Assembly: GCF_003234565.1 (NCBI RefSeq)
Contig: NZ_QKTU01000007.1
Coordinates: 1 to 64,000, forward strand
Source of the DNA: Curtobacterium sp. MCBD17_013
Lineage (GTDB): Bacteria > Actinomycetota > Actinomycetes > Actinomycetales > Microbacteriaceae
Length of the DNA stretch: 64,000 nucleotides
Reading direction: 5' to 3'
The position numbers and the translations under genes are program-made. Under the pieces are notes generated by a model. The model made no database searches, was not told where the DNA came from, and worked only from the letters and a program-made list of their open reading frames with translations. Positions 34,277 to 42,392 of this stretch are shown here, in pieces. Every line of letters begins with the position of its first letter. Position 1 is the first letter of the stretch.

Positions 34277-34753
34277 TCAGCGCGACGAGGCCCCCATCGA
34301 CCGATGGGCGTCGTCGTGCGCCGCGTCCACCGACGCCTTGCCCCGGTCGGCTGCAGCCCGCATCCGCGAGGACGGCGCGTGCCGACGGACCCGATCCCAG
34401 AAGTCGTGCAGCTTCCGGCGCAGCCAGGTCGAGATGCGGTGGAAGAACGCGAACTCGCTCGACAGGATCGTCAGACCGATGAACACGACGAGCCAGCCCG
34501 GCCCGGGCAGGGGCACGAGCGCGAGCCCGATGATGATGACGAGGCCGCCGACGATCCCGACGAGGACGCGGTAGACGAAGTGCACGTGGGGCCGCGCGTG
34601 GATCCACGCTCGCACGTCGCGGAACCAGTGGAACCGATGTCGCTTCGGCGGTACCGGCGCCGCGACGAGCGCCTGTCCGGGGGCTCGCGCCGCTCCATCG
34701 TCGTCCGCGGCACGGGGGTCGGCCCCGTCGGTGTGCACGCGGTCGCCGTCCAT
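34277..34753 (-). CDS. TIGR02611/PGPGW family membrane protein
   Basis: 158 aa. An acidic N-terminal tail, FVYRVLVGIVGGLVIIIGLALVP as the first transmembrane helix, PLPGPGWLVVFIGL as the signature and second helix, then a basic amphipathic region (FFHRISTWLRRKLHDFWDRV). Function of the family is unknown. Confidence 0.8.
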   Translation of the reverse strand: MDGDRVHTDGADPRAADDDGAARAPGQALVAAPVPPKRHRFHWFRDVRAWIHARPHVHFVYRVLVGIVGGLVIIIGLALVPLPGPGWLVVFIGLTILSSEFAFFHRISTWLRRKLHDFWDRVRRHAPSSRMRAAADRGKASVDAAHDDAHRSMGASSR

Positions 34754-34900
34754 GGCTCGAGGCTAGGAACCCCGGCTGGGAAACCCCGGGGGTGCGGCTG
34801 GTGATGTCCCCCCGCGACGACCGGGAGGCCCGGCATCGGACAACCGGGAGCGGTCCCGCCACGAGCGACACCGGAGCAGACCGGTCATCCCGCGTGCGAC

Positions 34901-35257
34901 TCAGCCCGCGTGTGCGACGCAGGTCCGCGCCCAGGGGACGGCGGCGAGTCGCGCCTGCGGGATGGGCTCGCCCCCGACGAGGCACCGTCCGTAGGACCCG
35001 TCATCGAGACGATGCAGCGCGGCGTCGACGAGCTCGAGCCGTCGGCGGGCGTCGTCACGGACCGCGCCGAGGGACCCGCGCTCCCAGGCGAGCGTGGCGC
35101 CCTCGGGGTCGTGCTCGTCGTCGCTGTTCGCACCGTCCCGCGCAGATGCGACGTCGTCCATGCTCCGCTCGACGGCACCGAGCAGTCGGCGTGAGCGGAC
35201 CCGCTCGGCGAGCAGGGCCTCCCGGGCGTCGTCGTCCGTCCATGCGTCATCGGCCAC
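34901..35257 (-). CDS. TraR/DksA-like protein with degenerate zinc finger
   Basis: 118 aa from GTG 35257 (the open frame continues upstream without a start signal). The helical coiled-coil region has TLAWERGSLGAVRDDARRRLELV and is followed by RLDDGSYGRCLVGGEPIPQARLAAVPWARTCVAHAG. This is the DksA finger block, but the second Cys is Gly and the fourth is His. Zinc binding is thus doubtful. Divergent from the second luciferase-like gene. Probably RNA-polymerase-associated, by family only. Confidence 0.8.
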   Translation of the reverse strand: MADDAWTDDDAREALLAERVRSRRLLGAVERSMDDVASARDGANSDDEHDPEGATLAWERGSLGAVRDDARRRLELVDAALHRLDDGSYGRCLVGGEPIPQARLAAVPWARTCVAHAG

Positions 35258-35324
35258 CTGCTCGACGCTAGTGGCGGGACGGGCTCGCAGCGTGCCTCCC
35301 GGCCGGAATGCTCGCCGGGGTCCG

Positions 35325-35338
35325 TGCGTTCGCATGCA
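35325..35338. promoter_or_regulatory. 14-bp motif at the start of luciferase-like gene 2
   Basis: TGCGTTCGCATGCA, exact complement of the motif at 27952. It ends one base before the ATG used here (35340) and covers an alternative ATG (35334), so binding would block the start. It lies between divergent genes. Confidence 0.5.
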
Positions 35339-35339
35339 C

Positions 35340-36380
35340 ATGACGAAGAAGATCGGGTTCCTGTCCTTCGGGCACTGGCAGAACGTGCCGGGGTCCCGGG
35401 TGCGGTCCGCCCGCGAGGCCCTCGTGCAGGCGATCGACCTGGCCGTCGCCGCCGAGGAGGTCGGCGTGGACGGCGCGTACTTCCGCGTCCACCACTTCGC
35501 GCCGCAGCAGGCCGCGCCGTTCCCGCTGCTGTCCGCCATCGCGGCGCGGACGAGCCGCATCGAGATCGGCACCGGCGTCATCGACATGCGGTACGAGAAC
35601 CCCCTCTACATGGCCGAGGAGGCCGCGGCCGCGGACCTCATCAGCGGCGGCCGCCTGCAGCTCGGCGTGAGCCGGGGATCGCCCGAGACGGCGCTCGCGG
35701 GCTACGAGTCGTTCGGGTACGCGCCCGCGGCGGGGCAGACCGACGCGGACATGGCCCGGCAGCACACCGCGATCTTCCGCCAGGCGATCGCCGGGCAGCC
35801 GATGGCGAACGCGAACCCGCAGATGACCGGCCGTGAGGGGTCGCTGCCCCTCTTCCCGCTGTCCGACACGCTCCCCGACCGCATCTGGTGGGGTGCCGGC
35901 ACCCGCGCGACGGCGGAGTGGACCGCGGAGCAGGGCATGAACCTCATGTCGTCCACCCTCCTGACCGAGGACACCGGCGTGCCGTTCGACGAGCTGCAGG
36001 CCGAGCAGATCCAGCGGTTCCGCGACGCGTGGGCGGAGTCCGGCTGGGAGCGCACACCGCGCGTCTCCGTGTCGCGGAGCATCATCCCGATCACCGACGA
36101 CGAGTCCCGCCACTACTTCGGCGTCCGGGCGCAGGTGGAGGGGCAGGACCAGGTCGGGCACCTCGACGGCGGCCTCGCGCGGTTCGGACGCTCGTACATC
36201 GGCGAGCCGGAGCAGCTCGTCGCCGAGCTCGCCCAGGACGCGGCCGTCGCGGCCGCCGACACCGTGCTCGTGACGGTGCCGAACCAGCTCGGCGTCGAGT
36301 TCAACGCGCGCCTGCTCGCCGGCGTCAGGGCCGTCGGGACCGAGCTCGGCTGGGACCGGGAGGCCGTGGGCGCGGCCTGA
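35340..36380 (+). CDS. LLM-class flavin-dependent oxidoreductase
   Basis: 346 aa, luciferase-like fold. Features: KKIGFLSFGHW, VGVDGAYFRVHHFAPQQAAPFP, RTSRIEIGTGVIDMRYENPLYMAEEAAAADLISGGRLQLGVSRG, and IWWGAGTRATAEW. Paralogous to the gene at 27993. Start ATG 35340 (MTKK) or 35334 (MHMTKK). Substrate unknown. Confidence 0.9.
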   Translation: MTKKIGFLSFGHWQNVPGSRVRSAREALVQAIDLAVAAEEVGVDGAYFRVHHFAPQQAAPFPLLSAIAARTSRIEIGTGVIDMRYENPLYMAEEAAAADLISGGRLQLGVSRGSPETALAGYESFGYAPAAGQTDADMARQHTAIFRQAIAGQPMANANPQMTGREGSLPLFPLSDTLPDRIWWGAGTRATAEWTAEQGMNLMSSTLLTEDTGVPFDELQAEQIQRFRDAWAESGWERTPRVSVSRSIIPITDDESRHYFGVRAQVEGQDQVGHLDGGLARFGRSYIGEPEQLVAELAQDAAVAAADTVLVTVPNQLGVEFNARLLAGVRAVGTELGWDREAVGAA

Positions 36381-36501
36381 ACGTACCTCCCGTCCGGTTT
36401 GTCCCCCCTTCTGCCGACACTCGTGCTGGGGCTGGGGCGGGTGGGACGCGCTTCGTAGGCTCGATCGCGTTCCACCCCTCCCAGGATCAGGAGACGTCCC
36501 C

Positions 36502-36999
36502 GTGTCACTGCCGGCTGCTGGCTGGTTCCCCGACCCCGCCGATGCGACGCGTCTGCGGTGGTGGGACGGTCGCACGTGGGGCAGTGCCACGCAGGCGCCC
36601 GCGCTGGCCGACCGGACACTGGCCCCCACGACGCCCGAGTCCGTCGCCCCGCACTTCTCGGTGACGTCGCAGGACCTCGACGAGCACGGCTGGGCGTGCG
36701 GATCCCGCACGGGATCGATCGCGCTCACCCCGGGCGGCCGGTTCAGCGTGCACGCCGCGCGGCGCTTCTGCCTGTTCGGCTGGGGCTCGCTCGCGCTGGC
36801 GTTGCTCGCCCTGGTGGTCGACCCGTTCGGGATCGTCAGCCTGCTCGCGGTGCTCGCCGCGATCGTGGGCATCGCCCGCCCCCGAGCCACGGGGGTGTGG
36901 CGCGTCGCCGCGCGCAGCATGGCCTTCACGGCAGCCGTGCTCGGCATCATGACCCTGGCGCTCGCCGCGAGTCAGCTCACGGGCGCCGTCCCCGCCTGA
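36502..36999 (+). CDS. DUF2510 membrane protein
   Basis: 165 aa. N-terminal DUF2510 module AGWFPDPADATRLRWWDGRTW, an extracytoplasmic or linker stretch, then two or three hydrophobic helices (about residues 93-120 and 138-158). The GTG start has AGGAG upstream. The family is common in actinobacteria with no assigned function. Confidence 0.8.
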   Translation: MSLPAAGWFPDPADATRLRWWDGRTWGSATQAPALADRTLAPTTPESVAPHFSVTSQDLDEHGWACGSRTGSIALTPGGRFSVHAARRFCLFGWGSLALALLALVVDPFGIVSLLAVLAAIVGIARPRATGVWRVAARSMAFTAAVLGIMTLALAASQLTGAVPA

Positions 37000-37064
37000 T
37001 CGGGCGGCGCGTCCGGCCACGGGCGGCACGGCAGGCCAGGCGGCGCGTCAGGCCGCGGGCGGCG

Positions 37065-38492
37065 TCAGGCCGCGTCCGGCGCGGACCGCTCGACGAGCCG
37101 GGCCACGGCCGCGATCGGGATGCCGATCCAGTCCGGACGGTTGCGCGCCTCGTACACGGCCTCGTAGACGGCCTTGTCGATCTCGAACGCATCGAGCAGG
37201 GTCCGCTGGGCACGGATGTCCGTCCCGGACGCCGCGATGTACCCGTCCACGAAGGCGCGGCGCGCATCGTGCGCCCAGCCACTCGCATCGGTCGGGTGGT
37301 CGCCGTGCTGCAGGGCGCCGGCGACGTAGTCGAACGAGCGGAGCATGCCCGCGACGTCCCGCAGTGTGACGTCGGGGCGTGACCGCTCGGGCATCGGCCG
37401 GAGCGGCTCGCCCTCGAAGTCGAGGAGCACCCAGCCGCGGTCGGGCGACGAGACCGCCTGCCCCAGGTGGAGGTCGCCGTGGATGCGCTGGAGCCGAGGC
37501 CATTCGAGACCCTCGGCGGCGTCGTAGATCCTGCGGATCGCGTCGGCGTGCTCGGCGACGGCGGGCACCTCATCCGAGGCGACCTCGAGCCGCTGCCGCA
37601 TCGACCCGACCGCCGAGGCGATCTCGTCGGTGCCGGCCGCGACCGTCGGGAGCTGCTCGGCGAGCACCGCGTGCACCTCGGCCGTCGCCTGCCCGAGACC
37701 GTGGGCCTGCTCGGTGAAGTCCACGCCGTCCTGCGCGGCCTGCAGCGCCACGCGCCAGGCGTCCTCGAGCCCCGGCAGGAACTCCTGCGCGAACGCGAGG
37801 TGGCCCGTCGCCCTGCCCTCGTCCCGCCCGACGTCCGGCCAGGTGCCCCGGAGCGCCCCGAACGACCTCGGCACGCGCGTCGAGCCACCTGCCGAGAGCG
37901 CGGCCTGGGAGGTCACGTCCGGGTTGTCGCCGTGGTGCAGGACCCGGAACACCTTGACGATGACCTGCCCGCCGCCGCCGTCGACGTCGCAGATCACGGA
38001 CGTGTTCGACTGTTCGCCGCGGAGCACCCGGACGGCGGTCACGGCACCGATGTCGGCGAGGTGCTGCCCCTCCACGCTGGCGCCGTCGGCCTGCACGGTC
38101 GCGCCGCCGTCGATCGTCCCGAGCAGCCACCGTGCGTACGCGGCGTCGTGCGGCCCGTCGTAGAGCCACCGTTCGCCGTCCGTGGCGATGAGGACCTCGT
38201 CGAGCGCGTCGACCGGCTCGGTCCGCACGGTGAGCGGCACCTGGTACAGCACGGGCGTGCTCGGGGCGTCGTCGATGACGAGCTGCGTGCTGACCCGGAC
38301 GCCGTCGACCTCCCCCTCGAGGGCGGCGATGAGCCGGAGCGCGGGGTCGAGGCCCTTCGCGGCGTACCAGCGCTGCCCCGCCATCCACGCGGCCACGACC
38401 TCGTGGGTCAGGGCGTCGACCCGGCGGTCGTCGCGCGGCTCCGAGGTCGATGTCGGGTCCGTCGCGGCGGTGGTCGGGGCTGCGTCGCTCAT
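37065..38492 (-). CDS. mak: Maltokinase (trehalose/GlgE pathway)
   Basis: A 475-aa kinase that would make maltose 1-phosphate from maltose and ATP. Phosphotransferase motifs: RIHGDLHLGQ (catalytic loop), VLLDFEGEPLRP (metal-binding Asp), RDVAGMLRSFDYVAGAL and DKAVYEAVYEARNRPDWIGIPI at the C-terminus, typical of Mak/Pep2. The N-terminal cap has MAGQRWYAAKG. treS and glgE, usual partners, are not adjacent; they may be elsewhere. The start ATG 38492 lacks a clear ribosome site. Confidence 0.88.
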   Translation of the reverse strand: MSDAAPTTAATDPTSTSEPRDDRRVDALTHEVVAAWMAGQRWYAAKGLDPALRLIAALEGEVDGVRVSTQLVIDDAPSTPVLYQVPLTVRTEPVDALDEVLIATDGERWLYDGPHDAAYARWLLGTIDGGATVQADGASVEGQHLADIGAVTAVRVLRGEQSNTSVICDVDGGGGQVIVKVFRVLHHGDNPDVTSQAALSAGGSTRVPRSFGALRGTWPDVGRDEGRATGHLAFAQEFLPGLEDAWRVALQAAQDGVDFTEQAHGLGQATAEVHAVLAEQLPTVAAGTDEIASAVGSMRQRLEVASDEVPAVAEHADAIRRIYDAAEGLEWPRLQRIHGDLHLGQAVSSPDRGWVLLDFEGEPLRPMPERSRPDVTLRDVAGMLRSFDYVAGALQHGDHPTDASGWAHDARRAFVDGYIAASGTDIRAQRTLLDAFEIDKAVYEAVYEARNRPDWIGIPIAAVARLVERSAPDAA

Positions 38493-38619
38493 GCGCCGGA
38501 GCGTACGCCGGACGGACCGGCGCGGTTCCCTGGTCCGCGCCGGGAGGCCGTGGTCGGCTCCGGCTTGCCCGGGACCCGGGCAGCGCGGCAGGTCGGAGCC
38601 CGCGTGGGACACTGGCCCC

Positions 38620-39075
38620 GTGCCGCACTACCTCGAGGACCTCGCCGCCGGACAGACCTTCGTGACCCCGGGTCGCACGATCACCGAGGCGGACGTCGTG
38701 TCGTTCGCGTCGTGGACGAACGACAACAACCAGGTGCACACCGATGTCGAGTTCGCGAAGCAGACGCGGTACGGCCAGCGCATCGTCCACGGCATGCTCG
38801 GCGCGTCCCTGTGCCTGGGGCTGATCGCCCGCACCGGCGTGTTCGAGGGCTCCGCCGTCGCGCTCCTCGGCATCGACGGCTGGCGGTTCACCGCGCCCGT
38901 GTTCATCGGTGACACGCTCACCTGCACGGTCGAGATCCTGTCCACCCGTCGCACGAGCTCCGGCCGCACCGGCATCGTCGAGCGCACCGTGACCCTCCGG
39001 AACCAGCACGGCGAGGTCGTGCAGACCGGACGCATGGACGTCATGGTCCTCACCCGCGAGGCCGCCATCGAGTGA
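38620..39075 (+). CDS. MaoC-like (R)-specific dehydratase
   Basis: A 151-aa hot-dog fold enoyl-CoA hydratase-like protein. The catalytic block WTNDNNQVHTDVEFAKQTRYGQRIVHGML has the hydratase Asp/His pattern; GDTLTCTVEILSTRRTSSGRTGIV is the second half. GTG start with GACACT 6 nt upstream. Its last codon overlaps the start of the next gene (GTGA). Confidence 0.88.
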   Translation: MPHYLEDLAAGQTFVTPGRTITEADVVSFASWTNDNNQVHTDVEFAKQTRYGQRIVHGMLGASLCLGLIARTGVFEGSAVALLGIDGWRFTAPVFIGDTLTCTVEILSTRRTSSGRTGIVERTVTLRNQHGEVVQTGRMDVMVLTREAAIE

Positions 39076-40415
39076 CCTCCCGTCGGAGCGCGCGCGCCCG
39101 TCGCGCCTCTGCGATCATCGAGGTCGTGCCAGCTCTGCCGACGCCCGTCAGCACGGCCGTCCACGGCGTGGGCGGGGCCTCCCGGCCGCGGCGGCTCGCC
39201 CGCCTGATCCGGATCGCCCTGGAGGGACGGCACAGCGGGTGGACCGCCCCGCTCCTGCTGTGGGTCGGCTCCCGTGCGGTGAGCACCGTGCTGCTCGTCG
39301 GCGTGCTGCTCGTCGGGGCCGCCGCCGGACACGAGCCGGAGGGCCACGGCGGCGCCCACGGTCTGCTGGCGTTCTCCGGCTCCTGGGACGCGTGGTGGTA
39401 CCAGACCGTCGCGGTGCACGGGTACCCGCGGTCCGTCCCCCTGGACCACCACGGGCACGTCGAGCCGAACGCGTGGGCGTTCCTCCCGGTGTTCCCCGCC
39501 GTCGTCCGTGTCGTCATGGCCGTCACCGGGCTGTCCTTCTGGGGTGCGGGCGTCGTCGTGTCCCTGCTCAGCGGCGCCGGCGGCACGGTCGTGCTCTACC
39601 GGCTCGTCCGCGCCGTCGCCGGGTCCCGACGGGCCCGGCGCGCCACGGCCCTGTTCGTGTTCGGGCCGCTCGGGTTCCTGCTGCAGGTGCCCTACGCCGA
39701 GGCGCTGTCCCTGCTGCTCGTCGCGGGCGCGTTGCTCGCACTCGTGCAACGCCGGTATCCGCTCGTGGCCGCCCTGGGCGTGGTCGCCGCGTTCACCCGC
39801 CCGGGCGCCCTCGCGCTGTCCGTCGCGGTCGCCGTGCACCTCGTCGCCATCGAGGTCCGGGCCGGTCGATCGCGCACCCGGGGCCTGCCCGCCCGACGGT
39901 GGATCCACCGCGTCCCCTGGACCACGCGCCTCGGCCTCGCCGTCACCGGGATCGTGGTCGCGGTGGCCGGTCTGGCCTGGCCGTTCATCGCGAGCGCGGT
40001 CACCGGGCGGCCGGACACCTACCTCGACAGCGAGCTCGCCTGGTGGACCGGGTACGTCGGCCACGTCCACTTCGTGCCGATGACCCCGTGGTTCATGCTC
40101 GCCGGACGGTGGCTCGGGAACGGCGGGTTCGTCCTGGTGATCGCCGTGATCGCCGCCGCGGTGTGGCTGCTCGTCCGGCGGAGCACGCGCGCGCTCGGGC
40201 CCGAGGTGGTCGGGTTCGTGGCCGCGTACGGGGTCTACCTCGTCGCGGTGTTCCTGCCACAGCAGAGCCTCGTGCGGCTGCTCATGCCCGCCGCACCCGT
40301 GCTCGGGACCGACCTGTTCGTGCGGACGCGGCGGCGCACCGTCGTGCTCGCCGTCGTCGGCGTGGTGCTGCAGGCGATCGCGATCGTGCTCATCTGGTAC
40401 ATCGGGTTCCCGTGA
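39072..40415 (+). CDS. PIG-V/GT76-like mannosyltransferase (integral membrane)
   Basis: 447 aa, multi-spanning. FSGSWDAWWYQTVAVHGYP after the first helix contains the D-x-W/D-W-Y catalytic motif of GT-C mannosyltransferases; PNAWAFLPVFPAVVRVV and FTRPGALAL are typical of the PIG-V family. It likely transfers mannose from polyprenyl-phosphate-mannose to a cell-envelope acceptor. The GTG 39072 overlaps the maoC-like stop; GTG 39126 is an alternative. Confidence 0.8.
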   Translation: MTSRRSARARRASAIIEVVPALPTPVSTAVHGVGGASRPRRLARLIRIALEGRHSGWTAPLLLWVGSRAVSTVLLVGVLLVGAAAGHEPEGHGGAHGLLAFSGSWDAWWYQTVAVHGYPRSVPLDHHGHVEPNAWAFLPVFPAVVRVVMAVTGLSFWGAGVVVSLLSGAGGTVVLYRLVRAVAGSRRARRATALFVFGPLGFLLQVPYAEALSLLLVAGALLALVQRRYPLVAALGVVAAFTRPGALALSVAVAVHLVAIEVRAGRSRTRGLPARRWIHRVPWTTRLGLAVTGIVVAVAGLAWPFIASAVTGRPDTYLDSELAWWTGYVGHVHFVPMTPWFMLAGRWLGNGGFVLVIAVIAAAVWLLVRRSTRALGPEVVGFVAAYGVYLVAVFLPQQSLVRLLMPAAPVLGTDLFVRTRRRTVVLAVVGVVLQAIAIVLIWYIGFP

Positions 40416-40492
40416 CCCGGCTCCCCGTTGTGGTGCGGCGCGTTCGCCCCCCTGTGCCGATGCGCCGACCCGCTTCGGCGGCCAGCGCTCCC

Positions 40493-41530
40493 CTATGCGT
40501 CGAAGGTGTGGAACCAGGCCGTGCCACCGGGGTGCTGCACGGTGAGCATCTCGTCGAGGTCACGGTAGGGGCCGTCCTCGTTGTGGCTCGCCGACTTGAT
40601 GAGCACCGTGCCGTCGGCCTGCGGGAACACCTCGGACACGATCGTCGTGTGGTCCGGTGACCCGTTGCCGTTCCAGTCCCACATGACGATGTCACCGACC
40701 CCGACCTTCGCGCGCTCGTCCAGCGTGCGCCGTGTGAGCCCGAAGGCGGCGGCGTTCGTCTGCAACCACGGGTCGAGCGACGGGCAGTAGGTCCAGGTGG
40801 CGGAGTGCACGGCCCCGGCGTCGTGGTTGTACCAGTCGTCGCGCTGCTGCCACCCGCGGGCGACGAGCGTCTGGCTGACGAAGTTCGCGCAGTCGCCGCC
40901 GATCGCGTTCATGTTGCCGTACTCCGCCAGGTTGTAGTTCGACCAGTGCGCCATCGCGTACTGGAGCTGACGGTCGACGGCGGTCAGCGCGGCGTACGTC
41001 AGCGTCGTCGTGGCGACGGGCGTTCCCGCGGTGGCTGCGGTGGGCGTCGGGGTCGAGGTCGCGCCGCTCGTGGCGGTGTCCCCGCTCACGCCGTCGTTGC
41101 TCGTGCTGCCGTTGCCGTCCGACGTCGTCACGTTCGCCGACGGCACCGGCTCCACCGCACGGGTGAACAGCGCCACCTCCGCGCGCCCCGGGGCGTAGGA
41201 GGCCTGGTGCGGAGCCGTGAAGGTCAACCGCTCGTCCGTCGCGTGGACGTCCCGTGCCGCGAGCCCGCCGACCGTCACGCCCGCGACCCGCGCCAGCCCG
41301 GACCCCGTGATGGTCACGGTCACCCCGCCGGCCAAGGGCACCTGCGCCGGCGACAGCGCCCGTGCGACCGGGTGCGCCGCGCCTGTCGACGCGCTGCCCG
41401 TCGTGGGTCCGTGCGTCGCGGACCCTGAGGACCGGTCGTCCGCCGTGCACGCCGCGAGCGCCAGGCCGACACCGGCGACACCCGCCAGCGAGAACAGGGA
41501 ACGTCGGGTGAGCGCGGCGGGAGCAGTCAT
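40493..41530 (-). CDS. Tat-exported lipoprotein with amidase_6 domain
   Basis: 345 aa. The N-terminus TRRSLFSLAGVAGVGLALAAC has a twin-arginine and lipobox. Then an IPT/TIG-like domain (PLAGGVTVTITGSGLARVAGVTVGG), a Ser/Thr linker, and an amidase domain with NLAEYGNMNAIGGDCANFVSQTLVARGW (catalytic Cys) and GSPDHTTIVSEV (His). Probably a surface peptidoglycan- or peptide-cleaving enzyme. Confidence 0.83.
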   Translation of the reverse strand: MTAPAALTRRSLFSLAGVAGVGLALAACTADDRSSGSATHGPTTGSASTGAAHPVARALSPAQVPLAGGVTVTITGSGLARVAGVTVGGLAARDVHATDERLTFTAPHQASYAPGRAEVALFTRAVEPVPSANVTTSDGNGSTSNDGVSGDTATSGATSTPTPTAATAGTPVATTTLTYAALTAVDRQLQYAMAHWSNYNLAEYGNMNAIGGDCANFVSQTLVARGWQQRDDWYNHDAGAVHSATWTYCPSLDPWLQTNAAAFGLTRRTLDERAKVGVGDIVMWDWNGNGSPDHTTIVSEVFPQADGTVLIKSASHNEDGPYRDLDEMLTVQHPGGTAWFHTFDA

Positions 41531-41617
41531 CGTCCGGACAGGGTAAGCGATACGTCCGAGGATGCGCCGGTGGCCCACCGTTCCCGAGATCTGGAACCCC
41601 GAGACGACCGGCGCCGC

Positions 41618-42034
41618 TCAGGACCGCGAACCGGTGACGTTCACCAGCCAGGTGACGCCGAAGCGGTCGGTCAGCATCCCGAACTCGTCACCCCACGGCG
41701 CGGCGGTCAACGGCGCGATGATCGTCGCCCCGTCGGCCAGACCGTCCCAGTAGCCGTGGAGCTCCTGCCCGTCGTCGCCGCTCAACGAGATGCTGATGCG
41801 GGACCCTGTCGGGGCCTCCATGCTGTTCGGCGTGTCCGAGGCCATGAGCAGGAGGCCGTGCGGGGTCACCAGGACGCTGTGCATCACCTTGTCCTGCTCG
41901 GTCGGGTCCTCACTCGCGTGCATCTCGCCGAACGTCGACAGCGTCAAGTCGCCGCCGAAGACGTCGCGGTAGAACTCCATCGCCTGGCGGGCCTCGTCAC
42001 GGAAACCGATGTAGGGGTTGAGTGCGGTGGGCAT
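41618..42034 (-). CDS. VOC family protein (PhnB-like)
   Basis: 138 aa, glyoxalase/PhnB type: NPYIGFRDEARQAMEFYRDVFGGDLTLSTF, then HSVLVTPHGLLLMASDTP and PWGDEFGMLTDRFGVTWLVNV. The ATG has GAGGAGCGACG upstream. Function of PhnB-like members is not settled. Confidence 0.9.
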   Translation of the reverse strand: MPTALNPYIGFRDEARQAMEFYRDVFGGDLTLSTFGEMHASEDPTEQDKVMHSVLVTPHGLLLMASDTPNSMEAPTGSRISISLSGDDGQELHGYWDGLADGATIIAPLTAAPWGDEFGMLTDRFGVTWLVNVTGSRS

Positions 42035-42183
42035 CGTCGCTCCTCGCGTGCTGGCTGTGGAGCGGCGTGCGCCCCGTCGCGGTGCGCCCATGGTGCCAGA
42101 GGCCGCTGCGCACCACCACCATCGCCCGCAGCGCAGAACGAGCATGCCGAGACGACAGGTGCAGAACGACCACCCGCCGAGAC

Positions 42184-42223
42184 GGCGAGAGGCCCGGATC
42201 CTGGTGGACCCGGGCCTCTCGCC
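42184..42223 (-). terminator. Terminator hairpin after tRNA-Ala
   Basis: 14-bp stem (42184-42197 with 42210-42223) and 12-nt loop, 14 bp after the tRNA 3' end on the minus strand; no U-tract. Confidence 0.65.
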
Positions 42224-42236
42224 GCGCGGTTCTCGG

Positions 42237-42309
42237 TGGAGCTAAGGGGATTCGAACCCCTGACCTTCTCATTGCGAACGAGACGCGCTACCAACTGCGC
42301 CATAGCCCC
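42237..42309 (-). tRNA. tRNA-Ala (anticodon CGC)
   Basis: A 73-nt cloverleaf. Acceptor GGGGCTA pairs with TAGCTCC including the G3-U70 pair that identifies alanine tRNAs. The anticodon loop TTCGCAA gives CGC, and GGTTCGAATCC forms the T arm. After discriminator A only CC is encoded, so the final A is added post-transcriptionally. No integrated element is visible next to it. Confidence 0.97.
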
Positions 42310-42392
42310 GAGTGCCCAGCAAGACTAGCACCGCAGCAGGCTCGATCCGAAATCGAGCCCGGCACGACATCGGTCCGGCCGGGCGACCGCGT

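Noticed and set aside
42184-42309. tRNA-Ala as attachment site of an integrated element
   Set aside because: Flanking genes are ordinary chromosomal genes, with no integrase and no repeat of the tRNA 3' end noticed nearby.
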